DNA of 64,000 nucleotides from Mantis religiosa (lineage: Eukaryota; Arthropoda; Insecta; Mantodea; Mantidae). A model generated the notes under the pieces. The model worked only from the letters and a program-made list of their open reading frames with translations. It was not told the origin of the DNA and did not search any database. The position numbers and the translations under genes are program-made. Position 1 is the stretch's first letter; each line of letters opens with the position of its first letter. The stretch covers positions 274,430,540 through 274,494,539 of the forward strand of contig CM060950.1 of the NCBI GenBank assembly GCA_030765055.1. Reading direction: 5' to 3'. Positions 11,182 through 23,866 of this stretch are shown here, piece by piece.

Positions 11182-12381
11182 ATAGACGCGGCATTGGAAA
11201 AGATTTTAGAGAGGATGATGGAAATGAAGGCCGAACTGACATCGGAAATGAAAGCGGCAAATAATAGCTTGGCCGCGAAACTAACAGAAACGAAGACGGC
11301 TAACGACATCACCGAGAAGATGGAGAAAATGAAGGTCGAATTAAAAACGAAAGCAGAAGCGGCAAATAACCTGGCCGCAAAGTTGGAGACGACAAATCAC
11401 AATCTGACCGCAAAGATGGCCGAACTCACCACGGAAATGAAGGCTGCGAACGAGGCCCTCGCCGAAAAATTTGAAGAGCAATTGATCGGCGTGAGGGATG
11501 ACGTCACGGAGCTGGGCAAGCGGATTTATCAAGTGGACGAGAGCATTAACGACCTAGAGAGAAAGGCCGACAATAACACCAAATTCCTCGAAGACCTGGC
11601 AAACCGCGTTAGCGACCTGGAGGGAAAGGCTGACAGCAACACAAAGTCCCTGAACGCCATGGTAGAGGACATCGTCGGCAGGAGATTGAAGGACTTGAAG
11701 GCCGTCGCGCCGGGACGAGACACAACATCTGCGCGCGTCAAACCTCCTAAATACGATGGCGCGACAACTTTTGAAGTCTTCCGCCACCAGTTCGACACAG
11801 CGGCCAAGCACAAGTAGTCACCGGAAGAAGAGGCCGCACAGCTAATAGCCAGCCTCCAGGGATGGGTCGCAGCAGTCCTGAACGCGGTCCAGACAGTGGC
11901 GGCAGCCAAGGACATCTGGGAGGCCCTGGATAACCGCTTTGGAAACCACCGCTTAGCCGCAGGGTACCGCAGCCAACTGAAGTCAAGGTCGCAGCAGCCA
12001 GGGGAAACGCTGCAGGAGTTCGCCCTGGCAATTGAGCAACTGGCTAGTAATGCCTTAGTCGACCTCCCACCAGAGTTCGTATCCCGGGAAGCCGCCTACA
12101 CCTTTGTCGACGGGGTACGAAATACGGAGATTCGTCAGCGCCTAATACTCGGCGATTACAAAACTATCCACGGGGCGCTAACGGCAGCACTGAGGATGGA
12201 GGCGGCCAAGGAGACAGGTATCCCGAAGTCGAGAACGAGGAGTGTCCGCGACAATGGAGACAGAAGGCCAGCCGAGGGACGCCGGCGAAGACCTAATGGC
12301 GTGTGCTGCGGGTGTGGCCAGCCAGGACACCTGGAGAGAGAGACAGCCGGCACCAGGAAGAGCAGCCGGAAGAACGAGTAA
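11182..12381 (+). pseudogene. Gypsy copy 1 Gag polyprotein
   Basis: One frame runs through this segment with a single internal TAG at 11815. The N-terminal half is a long alanine/lysine/glutamate-rich coiled coil with repeated 'MKAANNxLAAK' units. It is followed by a conserved KSLNAMVEDIVGRRLKDLKA segment and a capsid-like region (IWEALDNRFG). Near the end is CCGCGQPGHL, a zinc knuckle whose last cysteine is missing. The expected start codon is ATA at 11182, where the related copy has ATG (25328). Lost start, stop codon and broken knuckle indicate long decay. Confidence 0.82.
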
Positions 12382-12444
12382 GGCCCGGCGTGGTGAGGGG
12401 CGACATCACCTTCCCTCGAGTGACACTGCGCGCCGTCAGCAGGT

Positions 12445-13578
12445 GTGGATGACAGCCTCATCGCTGAGGGTTGGGTGAGAGGGAAGTCGTGCCGCGTGCT
12501 CGTAGACTCCGGGGCAGTCGTGACGGTCATCAGACCAAACATAGCCAGGGGTTTGCCGTCGAGAAAACCAAGCCGACCATACCAGCTAATGACGGCATCG
12601 GGTGACACCTTGCCTGTAGAGGAGGCCCTACTGAAGTTGACCTTGGGACGGAGTGCCGTGCTTCATTGGGTGTTCGTCGGGAAGGTGGCTGAGGACGTGA
12701 TACTGGGATTGAATGCCCTCAGGAGCCACGAGGCGACGGTCGACGTCGGCAGGAAGGTCCTGCGGCTCAATGGAGAAAAGGCGATACTCCGGCAAGCCGA
12801 AGAATGCCTGGGAATTTGCAAAGTCATCCTGAAGGAAGACGTGGCTGTCCCCACAAGAAGCGAGGTGGTGGTGACGGCGCGACTGGAAGACCAGCAGACG
12901 AAGAACATGATGCTGTACCAGAAGACGCCTTTGCACAGACTGTGTAGCCAGAACATTGTTGCCGTGCAGGGAGGAAGTACCAGTGAGGTTCCTCAACCTG
13001 GTAGACACCGATCAGGACGACCAGGCCGGAACGGAGTTGGGGACGCTGGGGATGTGCGAGCCCATGGTCAGCATAACAGCAATCGACAAGACAGGAGTCA
13101 GTGACGACGCCGCATCTGGGGTCCCGGCTGGAAGTCTTATTGGAGAGGTCGGCCGACCACCTGACCGCAGAACAGCTGGAGAAAGTTCGACAACTGCTGA
13201 AGCGATACCAGTGTGTCTTCAGCCAAGGTAACAGTGACTATGGCCACACGGACAAAGTGCTTCACTGCATCGACACCAGAGACGCTCGGCCTATTCGGCA
13301 ACCACCTAGACGCGTTCCGCTGGCAAAACAAGTGGCGGTACGGGATATGCTGGATGACATGAGATCCAGGGGAGTAATTGAAGAGTCTGACAGCCCTTGG
13401 TGTTCCCCTGTAGTCTTGGTGAGGAAGAAGGACGGTGAGCTGTGCTTCTGCGTGGAAGCTGAATGCAGTCACCAGGAAGTACTGCTTCCCCTTACCCCGG
13501 ATTGACAACACCCTGGACACACTAGCTGGTGCACAGTGGTTCTCGACCCTGGACCTGAAGTCGGGTTACTTGCAGGTG
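12445..13578 (+). pseudogene. Gypsy copy 1 protease and N-terminal reverse transcriptase
   Basis: A retropepsin signature is visible: LVDSGA with the catalytic Asp-Ser-Gly at 12505-12513, followed by ILGLNAL-like residues (flap/ILG block). After a frame change near 13100 the RT begins: PPRRVPLAKQ, then DDMRSRGVIEESDSPWCSPVVLVRKKDG. After another shift near 13480 comes FPLPRIDNTLDTLAGAQWFSTLDLKSGY, which contains the first catalytic Asp. The frame stops at 13578, where LINE A is inserted. RT resumes at 19349. Confidence 0.85.
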
Positions 13579-13590
13579 ATGATGTGTATA

Positions 13591-13623
13591 AGGGCGCTCA
13601 ACTACAGCGGTCATCAGCACCCT
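13591..13623 (-). promoter_or_regulatory. 3'-terminal stem-loop of LINE A
   Basis: AGGGCGCT pairs with AGCACCCT around a 17-base loop containing, on the minus strand, ATGACC. The same hairpin occurs at 9092-9124, 47152-47185 and, changed in stem sequence, in other LINE families here. Such 3' structures are used by RTs to recognise their own RNA; that role is inferred. Confidence 0.55.
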
Positions 13624-13828
13624 TTAAAAAACTAGTCATGGCAAAGGCCAGATATAAATCTCTCTAAAATTCTATGCTAGTGCAAATAAACTTACGAAAG
13701 ATACATGCACATAACCACAAACAAAAGTAAAATAAATTAAAAGAAATATAAATCCAACCTACCAAAAATTCTGTTCACTAAATCCTAAAGTCTAACCTAG
13801 AAAAGCATCTAAAAACCTTCTCCATTAC

Positions 13829-16800
13829 TTAGTCATCCGCTAGCATTTCTGCAAAGCTGGCCGGCAGCTGCAGAGACATCATAAAGTGTGCCAGATAAAA
13901 ACACTCTAGCAGCACGTGTCGGACAGATAACGCTTTGTTGCAAAATGGACACAGTGGAGCACGCTCCTTTTTAAAAAGAAAACTATGAGTAAAAAAGCAG
14001 TGTCTGATACACAACCGAGCCATACTCACTTCCTCACGATGAGTTGAACGACAGGAGGTAATCCAGGGAATTGGAAGTTTTTTCACAGATCTAAATTTAT
14101 TATTGCAGAGAGCAGACCACTCTTCCTGCCAGCAGGTTTGCCCAGCTCTCCGCAATACGGCCCTAAAATCTTCCGATGTCATAGATGGTACTCGAACCCT
14201 GGGCTTCATGGTAGCCGTCTTGGCTGCTGAATCCACCATTTCATTCCCCCGCAAACCTACGTGACCAGGGATCCATGCACATGCCATGCTAATGCCAGAA
14301 GCGTGTAAAACATGGAGGGCATCCTGGATACGCTGCACAATAGGGTGGTGGTTGTACAGCTGCCGTAGGCTTTGAAGTGCACTGAGGGAATCACTTGGGA
14401 TTAACCAGTCTTCCAACTTTCGTCGACATACGTGTAAAATGGCCCGGTATATTGCATAAAGCTCTGCAGTAAAAATGGAAGTACTAGTGTGGAATCTGAA
14501 TGTATACGTAAGCACAACCAACACCATTTGAGCTCTTGGAGCCATCAGTATAAAGTATAAAATGGTCCTCATATCGCGATAAAAATTCTAAAAAAAACCT
14601 GTCCGGATACTAAACGTAGACTTGGTAGATTTATCATATTTAGTCATACCCAGATCTACGTGGGATGCTCTGCACAACCAAGGAGGGTATGTCCTCTCCC
14701 CCTTAGGATACATTTTGGGCTTTTCAGTATCAAGCTGCCTAAGGAGCTCCCGAAATCGAAAACCAGGTGGCTTTGGTTTAATAGGAGTGTCCCTATAACG
14801 CGCGTCCATTAAGGTATTAAAGAACGGCATAAATGATGGATGTGTGGGCATGCAATTAAGTCCACAGCCATAATTTGATAATAACATGTTGTGCCTGTAC
14901 TGCAGAGGAGGTTCTGCAGATCCAGCATACAGGCTTATATCACGGCTCGTCGGAAATGCCCCAACTGCTATACGTATGCTACAATTTTGGACTGTGTCTA
15001 ATCTCTTCAGCACAGATGGGTGTGCTGAGCCATAAACGATACTACCATAATCTAATTTGGAACGGATGAGTGCACGATAAAGTCGCAATAACACTGTACG
15101 ATCCGCTCCCCACTATTTTCCACTTAGTACCTGCAAGATATTTATAGATTGGTCACATTGTGCTTTAAGTTGTGCTATATGCGACGACCAACTAAGTTTT
15201 CTATCAAATGTCAATCCAAGGAACCTCGTCTCAACTGCAAAGGGTAGTAGGTCAGCGCCTAAACGGAGCCTTGGAGGTAGTCGACTCTGACGACGTCAGA
15301 AGTTAACACAGATTGTTTTCTCAGCGGAGAATCGGAAGCCGTTTTTTAAACTCCAATTCTTAAGGTTGTCTAAGGTGGTCTGTAGACGGCAGTCTAAAAA
15401 CGGTGTGCACTGAGATGTACAGTAGACGGCAAAGTCGTCTACAAATAGGCATGACGAGACCCCCGGAGGTACACATTTCGAGATACAATTAATCACAATA
15501 GCAAATAACGTAACGCTTAGTACCGATCCCTGTGGTACACCGTTCTCTTGAACAAAAGGATTCGAAAAATTCGAGCCAACCCTTATTCGGAATACACGGT
15601 CTTTCAAGAATTCCTGAAGGAAGAGTGGTAGGCATCCACGTATATTCCAGGTTTGCAGAGTACATAGCAACCCTGCCCGCCAACACGTTTCATAAGCCTT
15701 TTCAAGGTCAAAAAATATTCCGATGGTTTGACAGTTTTTAAGAAAACTGTTCATAATCTGTGTCGACATGGACACAAGATGATCCACTGTTGAACGACGT
15801 CGTCGAAAACCGCACTGGATGTTATTCAGTAGGTTGTGCGTTTCCAGCCACCATACCTACTGCCCATTTATCATTCGTTCCATCACCTTGCATACGCAAC
15901 TGGTGAGGGAAATAGAACGGTAGCTAGAAGGGAGGTGATGGTCCTAGCCAGCTTTCAAGATAGATATAATGGTGGCTTCTCGCCACTTGTCAGGAAACGT
16001 GGCATCAACCCAAACACGGTTATAGACCTCGAGCAGGAGTGCCTTACCTTCAGGTGAGAGATTTGTAACATTTGAACATGGATTCCGTCGGGTCTTGGTG
16101 CTGTCAGTCACGATGATAAAAGAGCATGTTCTAACTCTGCCAAGGTGAAGAGGCGGTTATAATCTTCAAGGTGTCTGGAACTAAACACGAAACATGAGGT
16201 TCTACTTGAGTCTTAATTGAGATGAACTCAGGAGCATAATTATTTGAGCTAGACACCTGAGCGAAAGCACAGCCGAAGGTGTTAGCCACGACAAATGGAT
16301 CAACAACTCCAGTTGTTTTCAGACCAGCGATTGGCAAGTGGATCGATGTTCCGGCCATGCGCCTTAACTTATCCCATACAACAGAGGAAGGTGTACATCT
16401 GTTAAAAGATGATAAAAGTTGTTCCATGAGGTCTTTTTGCTATCCTTAGTTATTTGCTTAGTCTTGGCACACGCTTTCTTGTACTCAATTAGATTACTTA
16501 GGGTAGGGTGTCATTGGAATACCCTTAGAGCACGTCTACAAGCACAAATGGCATTCCGGCAGTTGTTGGTCCACCATGGTACAGGAAATCAAGCGGGGTG
16601 GGTAGCCGAACGTGGAATAGACTGTTCTGCTGCGGAAAGAATTTTCTCTGTGAGATGATCAACTAAATCATTCACAGAATCATGCTTGTTGTAATCAAAG
16701 ACAGCCAACTGGCTGTAAAGGTTCCAGTGGGCACGATCAGGTGCCATCTAGGGATACGCGAGGAAGACGCATCTTGTGCTAAGAGACTAAGAAGGCATGG

Positions 16801-17471
16801 GAAGTGGTCGCTGAAATGTAAATCAGAGATGACATTCTACTGTAATAAAACTGCTAACTGGAATGAACACTCTGCCAAATCGATGTGGGAATAGGTGTTA
16901 AAGGTGTCTGAAAGGAACGTTGGCTCTCCGGTGTTCAGGAGAACCAAGTTTTTGCTCTCTTAGAATTTTGCAATGAGGTTGCCTCTCGAAAATGCCCGAT
17001 TTGAGCCCCAAAGTGGGTGATGGGCGTTAAAGTCTCCCACTATGAGAAATGGTGTTGATAAATGGGAAACCAGATCTTCAAGGTCAGTTAACGATAGGTC
17101 ATCTGATGGAGGTAGATAAAGATTGCAAATTCAAAGCTCGATTGATGGCAGCTTAATCCTTACAGCTACAGATTGAATGTCAGATTGTAGCAGTAACGGA
17201 TCTACAAATATGCCATCCCTGAGGAGCATCATAGTTCCCCATGAGCAGGAATGCCCTCTTCTGTTTCAATATCGCACCTCAGTGGTGTGTAGCGTCTGAT
17301 TTTAAAATTGTCTTGTGGTCGTAGCTTAGTCTCTTGTAAGCATACCAACAAGGGGCCATGCTTATTGAGCAAACGTTCGAGTTCTGGTCGATGTGCTCTT
17401 AAACCTTGTATGTTCCATTGAAGGATAGCCATGACGATAGTAATGGGATATGATGTCAAATAAATATGCAC
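13829..17471 (-). pseudogene. LINE A ORF2 (endonuclease, RT, RNase H)
   Basis: The endonuclease begins MAILQWNIQGLRAHRPEL (17432 downward) with LLVCLQETKL. RT blocks follow: FFDLEKAYETCW and ENGVPQGSVLS, with FVDD at 15445-15434 in the 15787-15296 open segment. The thumb/connection is 15094-14588, and RNase H is 14572-13829 (FTAELYAIYRA, SDSLSALQSL, PGHVGLRGNE) with a final CCHC-like CPFCNKALSVRHVLLEC. In-frame gaps and shifts separate these blocks, so no enzyme is made, although most catalytic residues remain. Confidence 0.85.
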
Positions 17472-17474
17472 ATT

Positions 17475-19001
17475 ACGTAGGTTTTAGCGGTGGTCGGATC
17501 AATTTGCCATTTTTCTTGGGTGTAGGGCTAGTTTCTGCAGGTTTATCCTGCCTCTTCTGTGCTGCAGATGTAGCAGGATGGTCAGGTATTTCCTGCTCCA
17601 TATCTTCTATGGAAGAGGACCATTTTTGTTCTACAACTTTCGGTTCGAGAGGCTCGAAGCGATTGGAAAGTGCGACTGACGTGGATGCCGGTTAGAGTCA
17701 TCTCCAGTTGACTCCGAAGATGATCTCGGAGATGCTGTTGGACTTTCCTTCTTGGTCTTTTTGGGAGCAGGGTTTGCATTTTCCTTCAGAAATACAGTTC
17801 TGTCATACTCAGTCCTGAACGTTATTTCTGGTGCTTGGTACACTACAAGCAATTTAGTCCTGTTGCTAGACGTTGATGCTTTGTCAGGCCACTTAACTGA
17901 GATGTTCTTATTTGTAGTAGCCTTAGGTGGTGTGCTCGGAGCTTTACGTGTTGTTACTGATGCTTTTGGTTGCGATCTAGGCACTAGAACTTTCTCTGAT
18001 ATAGTTACCCTGTTCATATCTCATGTTTGGGTACCGGCTTCCCGTTTTAGTGACAGGGTAGCCGCCAGAGAGCTGTAGGTACGTGAGCTCGTTAAAGGGG
18101 CTTGTGGATACGAAGAATTTTCTGGGCTTCCGAAAAGGATACCTTCCCTTTAACCCAGATCTCCTGAATAGCTCGCTCTTCAATATAACATGACCACTCT
18201 TGTGAACTTGATGGATGTTCACTGCCACAGTTAACGCATGCTGGAGGTGATGTACATGCATTTTCATGCAGGCTGTCTCCACAGCTGACACATGTAGGTA
18301 CACCTTTAGAGAATTCACTAAGGTAACCGAACCGTTGACATTTGTAGCATCTCAGAGGGTTAGGTATATATGGTTTAACCTCTATCACTTCATATCCTGC
18401 CTTGATCCTTTGAGCGAGATCTACCCGATCAAAGGTCAAGAACAGGGTACAAGTAGGAACCATTTCCTCTCGCTCTCTCTGTTGCACACGATAGACTGCT
18501 GTAACGCCTTGTTCCTGAAGGTTCTCCTGAATATCCTCGTTGGACATGCCATCCAATGTGCTAGTGTTAACACCGCGCGAGGAATTCAGGGTCCTATTCA
18601 ACTCCACTTTGACTGGATAACTGCCCAGCATGGTGGCTGTCTGTATCTTACATGCCTGGGATGCTGAAATTGCTTCCACCAATTTTGTACAGGATTTTGC
18701 TGCACCAGCTATGTTGTCAAGACCTTTTCTGAATCAAAAACAGATTAACCCTTGAAAAATTTCTACCTTCCTCTGTTATTTTGATTACTAAGTAGCGAGG
18801 ACCACACTCAACTACTTGTTTAACATTGTTCTTAAACCTGTCCTTTCCACTTTTCATGTTTGTATTATTGTTTTGGTTTACCATAATACATGGAATACGT
18901 TTCATCCCCCAGTGCTCCCCACCCACCACAGAGCCCAACAAGGGAACATTCCACTGCGATGACAGGGCTACACAGGGGATATAGCGAGCTCGCCGTCCCA
19001 C
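17475..19001 (-). pseudogene. LINE A ORF1 (Gag-like, CCHC zinc knuckles)
   Basis: Fragments in several frames: 19001-18717 (VECGPRYLVIKITEEGRNFS), 18682-18092, and 18017-17475. The middle block has an RRM-like region followed by RCYKCQRFGY and CVSCGDSLHE plus CVNCGSEHPSSS. These are the remains of three CCHC knuckles; the first has lost its His/Cys order. The C-terminal part is Ser/Pro/Lys-rich and ends with a basic KKNGKLI tail. The protein would coat element RNA. Frameshifts near 18700 and 18040 break it. Confidence 0.78.
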
Positions 19002-19348
19002 TCACCCTGGAGTTTGGTACAATACCTAGTCCTGGCCGATTGATTAGGGGTGGGTTAGTCCCTAACCTCTAACCTCCTGTTTAGGTGAGGCAGAAACCAA
19101 GGTAGTGTATTGGAAATGCGCACCCTCCCTGAATTCAGAAGAACACTGGAACGAGCTCAGATGCGCATCCCTCAACCACCAGGACAAACCTTTCCACCGA
19201 CACGGGTCTCCACGCATGGCCCACACGTGTGTGGGTGTTTTGTCTGCTCCCTCACCACTAAGAGGAACCCACATCGAGGGTGTCAGTTTGGCTCGGGACC
19301 CCAGGATCGCCAATTCCCGTACCTACATCAGTTGGCCCCGGGGGGAGC

Positions 19349-19978
19349 ACTTGCAGGTGGCTCTATACTCTATAGACAAGGAGAAGACCGCATTCTCAAC
19401 AGACCAAGGGCTTTGGCACCTCACAGATATGCCCTTTGGCCTCTGCAATGCACCAGCCACCTTCCAACGCCTAATGGAATCAGTGATGAGAGGGATGACT
19501 AATGACGCCTGCTTTGCAGTTATTACCGCCGTTTTATAAAGGGGTTCTCTAACTTCGCCAAACCCCTCACCCGCCTGACAGAAGAACACCGGCCTTATGC
19601 GTGGAGGATGCCAGAGGCGCTTTCCAGCAGCTGAAGAAGACACTTTGCAGTGTGCCTATTTTGGGATTTCCACAACCAGGCTTCGCCTTCTCTGTGGACA
19701 TCGACGCCAGTGGCCATTGCATTGGAGGTGGCCTATCCCAAGTCCAGGATGGCCACGAGCGGGTGATGGCATACTACAGCAAGACCCTGTCCAAGGCAGA
19801 GAAAGACTACTGCGTCACCAGGCGAGAGTTACTGGCGGTGGTAAAGACCTTGGAACACTTCCACAAATACCTGTACGGTCAGTTATTCCACCTGATGACT
19901 GACCACTCCGCCCTAACCTGGCTACTGAGCTTTAGAAACCTGGAAGGCCAGACAGCACTTTGGGTCCAGAGGCTGTAG
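19349..19978 (+). pseudogene. Gypsy copy 1 C-terminal RT and RNase H
   Basis: RT continues after LINE A with DKEKTAFSTDQGLWHLTDMPFGLCNAPATFQRLME. It then breaks at about 19525 and resumes at YRRFIKGFSNF-like residues. The segment that should hold YLDD is missing, about 300 bp judging from copy 2, so the polymerase cannot work. RNase H follows at 19601-19978 (FSVDIDASGHCIGGGLSQ, LLAVVKTLEHFHKYLYG, TDHSALTWLL). A stop at 19976 and frame changes end it. Confidence 0.83.
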
Positions 19979-20014
19979 GAGTATGACTTCACCTCTTAAC
20001 ATCGTAGAGGGAAG

Positions 20015-21360
20015 AGCCACAGTAACGCAGACGCCATGTCATGATGATCCTGCCCAGAAGAGTCCGGCTAGTGCACAAGAGTGGAAGAGAAGGAGCGTGC
20101 TGCAGCTGTCCAAGTGGTCACGGCAGTGCTTGCGGATGGCTGGGATAGCGCAGACCTGAGGGGGGAGCAGCTGGCGGACGCCGACTTGGGGCCACTCTTG
20201 AGGGAAGTGGAGGCAGGGACAAGACCTACCTGGGAGCACATCGCACCAAGGAGTGTCACATACAAGTCGTAATGGGACTTACTGAAGACAAGAGAGTGCA
20301 TGCTGTTCCGGGTATGGGAATCGCCTGATGGGAAGACCAGAGAACAGTTGGTACTTCCCCGAAGTAAGGTCCTGGAGGTCTTGAAGGAAGTGCACGCCGG
20401 TACTTCAGGACACCTGGGAGCAAACCAAACAATCGACAAACTCCGACAGTGCTACTACTGTCTGAGGCTCCGAGCAGATGCTGAGAGATGGTACCGTCAA
20501 TGTCACATGTGCACGGCAATTTGCAGCCCTCAGACTAGGAGCCTGGGTTGCACGCAGCAATACGTCAGGGCGTCATTCGAAAGGATCGCCGTCGACATAG
20601 CTGGACCATTCCCAGTGTCCGACCGAGGTAACAAGTACCTGATGGTGGTCGTGAATTACTTCAAGTGGCCGGAGGTGTATGCCATCCCGAATCAGGAGGC
20701 GAAGGCAATCTCAGACTGCTTCGTGAAGCAAGTGTTCTGCCGATTTTGGGTTGCCGTTAGAGCTCCAGAGTGACCAGGGCACCAATTTTGATTCCAACCT
20801 GAAGGAGGCACTGGAAAGACCTGGAGTGAACAAGATCTGCACAACACCTCTACATCCCCAGTCGGACGGCATGGTTGAAAGGTACATCAAGACCTTAGAA
20901 GAACACCTGAGGAAGGTCGTGGCCAGCCATCAGCGAGACTGGGACGTCAAGGTGCCACAGTTTTTGCTGGCCTACCGCTTGTCAATACGACACCACTGGG
21001 ATGATGCCAGCCAGCTTAATATTTGGCCGAGAGTTACGCCTCCCCTGTGGTCTGGCTTTTGGAAGCCCCCCAGATGTAAAATAGCCAGCAACCGGGTATG
21101 TGGAGAACCTGGTGGACCATCTCCACGACATGCATGAGATGGCTCGTCAGAACACCTAGAAGGCAAGCGACCGCATGAAGACCCGATACGACAGGCAAGC
21201 CAACAGCCAAGGGTTCCAGCAAAGTGACCTGGTCTGGTTGCACTGCCCTACCCGGACCAAGGGACGATGCCCAAAACTTCACCAATTGTGGCAAGGACCG
21301 TACTGGGTGGTGAAGAGGATTAACGATGTGGTCTACCGCATCCAGAAGCTGCCCGGGTGA
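20015..21360 (+). pseudogene. Gypsy copy 1 integrase
   Basis: After a linker, 20300-20773 shows the zinc-binding module (GHLGANQTIDKLRQCYYC, CHMCTAI; HHCC pattern) and the core beginning AVDIAGPFPVSDRG, with first Asp at 20593. A frameshift near 20750 leads to SDQGTNFDS (second Asp at 20772) and DGMVERYIKTLEEHLRK (Glu at 20877). The C-terminal segment 21175-21360 ends in a GPY/F-type module (QGPYWVVKRINDVVYRI). All three acidic residues are present but in two frames. The Gypsy pol order RT-RNase H-integrase is confirmed here. Confidence 0.85.
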
Positions 21361-21426
21361 AGATGTTGGTGGTACACCTGGATCGTCTGGCCCGCTACGA
21401 TGGTGCTGTTCGGGACGACCAGTCTT

Positions 21427-21439
21427 GAGGAGGGAGCAG
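21427..21439 (+). promoter_or_regulatory. Polypurine tract of Gypsy copy 1
   Basis: GAGGAGGGAGCAG immediately before the 3' LTR, the plus-strand priming site. The reverse copy at 28119-28131 has the same GGAAGGAGCAG context. Confidence 0.75.
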
Positions 21440-22110
21440 TGTTGCGAAACCATTATCTACGATAGCGCGGCTTGTGTACCCAAAGAGCCGGCAAATAAAG
21501 ATAGTGAGGAGATAGAAGGCTGACAGGCACAGATAGGGTTACGGGTCTGGAAGGTTCGGGTTTTGTCTAGTGATAGAACATTCAATTTATTCCTTTCATG
21601 GAAGTTATGAAAACAGTGTTGTTGTATAAATTAAATTAATTAGGAGTCGATTAATGATACAAAACAACACTTACTTTTAAATTTTCCCGGAACCGGTTTC
21701 TGAGGCCTTCCCTCTATCTTCAACCGGACATCGACTTGTCCGGCTGAAGATAGAGGGAAGGCCTCAGAAACCGGTTCCGGGAAAATTTAAAAGTAAGTGT
21801 TGTTTTGTATCATTAATCGACTCCTAATTAATTTAATTCAATTTCTTGTTTATTCCAGAAATATCTAGTGATATCAGTGAGATATTTAAGGAAGCGGGGA
21901 CTTGCCAAGAGTCAGTCGTAAACAGGAGTAAACAGTTGTAGAGTGTTGTAACGAGAGATGATGGTAGGAAACAGAGATAATCAGAACGCTGTTTGCTGTG
22001 TGATGTAACGTGACTACTGTAAGAATAGAACAGTGTATTTCTACGCAAATAAAGGACATTTGGAATTTCTGCAACTTTGACTTTTAATTTTACAGACCCA
22101 TAAAGTCACA
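21440..22110 (+). repeat. 3' LTR of Gypsy copy 1, with insert
   Basis: Begins TGTTGCGAAA and ends AAAGTCACA, followed by the ATAA duplication. Subtracting the palindromic insert plus one TSD (256 bp) leaves about 415 bp, close to the 439-bp 5' LTR. Clear point and indel differences between the two LTRs show the insertion is not recent. Confidence 0.9.
21589..21835. mobile_element. Foldback/MITE-like insert with 210-bp palindrome
   Basis: A 247-bp insertion in the 3' LTR, flanked by a 9-bp direct repeat ATTCAATTT (21580-21588, 21836-21844); the intact 5' LTR has a single copy. Positions 21629-21730 and 21737-21838 are inverted repeats of 102 bp with one mismatch and a 6-base loop. The first 40 bp are unpaired but resemble part of an arm (GTGTTGTTGTAT). 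Each arm contains CTGAAGA and, 16 bases on, GAAAC, as in hammerhead cores of Penelope-like elements; this link is speculative. No coding capacity. Confidence 0.8.
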
Positions 22111-22114
22111 ATAA

Positions 22115-23242
<1,128 letters not shown>

Positions 23243-23767
23243 TTGTTTTGCCATACTTTGAAAACAAAACAAACTTAGATGTTCTGTTGTTCTGGTTTCT
23301 AAATTACATGTGGTCTTTTCAATGTAAACTTTGTTGCAATCTAAACAATTAAATTGATAAATTCCAGATTTTTTTTTATTGGGAATATAATCTATCTTTT
23401 TTACATTTCTCTAAAAAAGATAAAATTCACGGTAATAAAAAGTCTGGCATTTATCTATTTAATTATTTAAATTGTGACCAGGTTAACGTTGGAAGGGCCA
23501 AACATAATTTAGAAACCAGAACGAAGTATTTTCAAAATAATAGGTATAAACAGACTGATAAATCGTCCATTAAAGAAATTTAGGAAATTTCTTGTGCCTA
23601 ATGAAAGCAAATTTTATTTTTTTGTATTCCTTACCCCTTGTGATCAAGCCTATTGTGTTGAATTAATGCTAATAACAATAATTTCAAATTCACTTAAAGT
23701 AATTGTAAAATAATTAAAATTTAAGTGATGTTTCAATGTTAATTTTTTTTCCTCTTTCTTTCTTCAG
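23243..23767. other. End of intron 1
   Basis: AT-rich; a pyrimidine tract (23741-23766) leads to the acceptor AG at 23766-23767. Nothing else recognised. Confidence 0.6.
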
Positions 23768-23866
23768 CAATTGTTTGAGGAAATGCTTAAAGAAGCAGCC
23801 AGTACTCGGGCAAAGTTCATTGAAAAAGTGGAACATCTACTAGCAGAAGCATTTGAACTGGGGAAG
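23768..23866 (+). CDS. PRC1: PRC1/Ase1-like protein, second visible exon
   Basis: 99 bp, exactly 33 codons in phase 0, preceded by TTCTTTCTTCAG and followed by the strong donor GTAAGT. It encodes QLFEEMLKEAASTRAK... with a glutamate/lysine-rich heptad pattern. It corresponds to the PRC1 region ELLDMMIAEEESLKERL: helix 2 of the N-terminal dimerisation rod. It joins the previous exon in phase to give ...HTQ-QLFEEM... . The 20.7-kb intron before it is extended by transposon insertions. Confidence 0.85.

Larger units (their letters stand above)
13579..19348 (-). mobile_element. I-like non-LTR retrotransposon A, complete but broken
   Basis: A 5,770-bp minus-strand LINE inserted antisense into Gypsy copy 1 pol. 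An 11-bp target duplication ACTTGCAGGTG flanks it (13568-13578 and 19349-19359). Order on the minus strand: 5' UTR, ORF1 with CCHC knuckles, ORF2 with endonuclease, RT and RNase H, 3' UTR with a terminal stem-loop, and a short ATGATG-type tail. RNase H downstream of RT and knuckles in ORF1 place it in the I/Nimb/R1-like group; the exact clade is inferred. LINE B is a second copy of the same family. Confidence 0.9.
10715..22110 (+). mobile_element. Gypsy-type LTR retrotransposon, copy 1
   Basis: LTR-gag-protease-RT-RNase H-integrase-LTR order defines a Ty3/Gypsy element. It is flanked by a 4-bp duplication, ATAA (10711-10714 and 22111-22114). LTR ends are TGT...ACA. The element was later split by LINE A (13579-19348) and by a palindromic insert in its 3' LTR. 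Without these it is about 5.4 kb. Gag has a stop, the RT lost the YLDD segment, and the integrase is frameshifted, so it is dead. Confidence 0.93.

Noticed and set aside
21629..21838. Proven hammerhead ribozyme in the palindrome
   Set aside because: Two core blocks are present but no cleavage triplet or third stem could be placed; kept only as a speculation.
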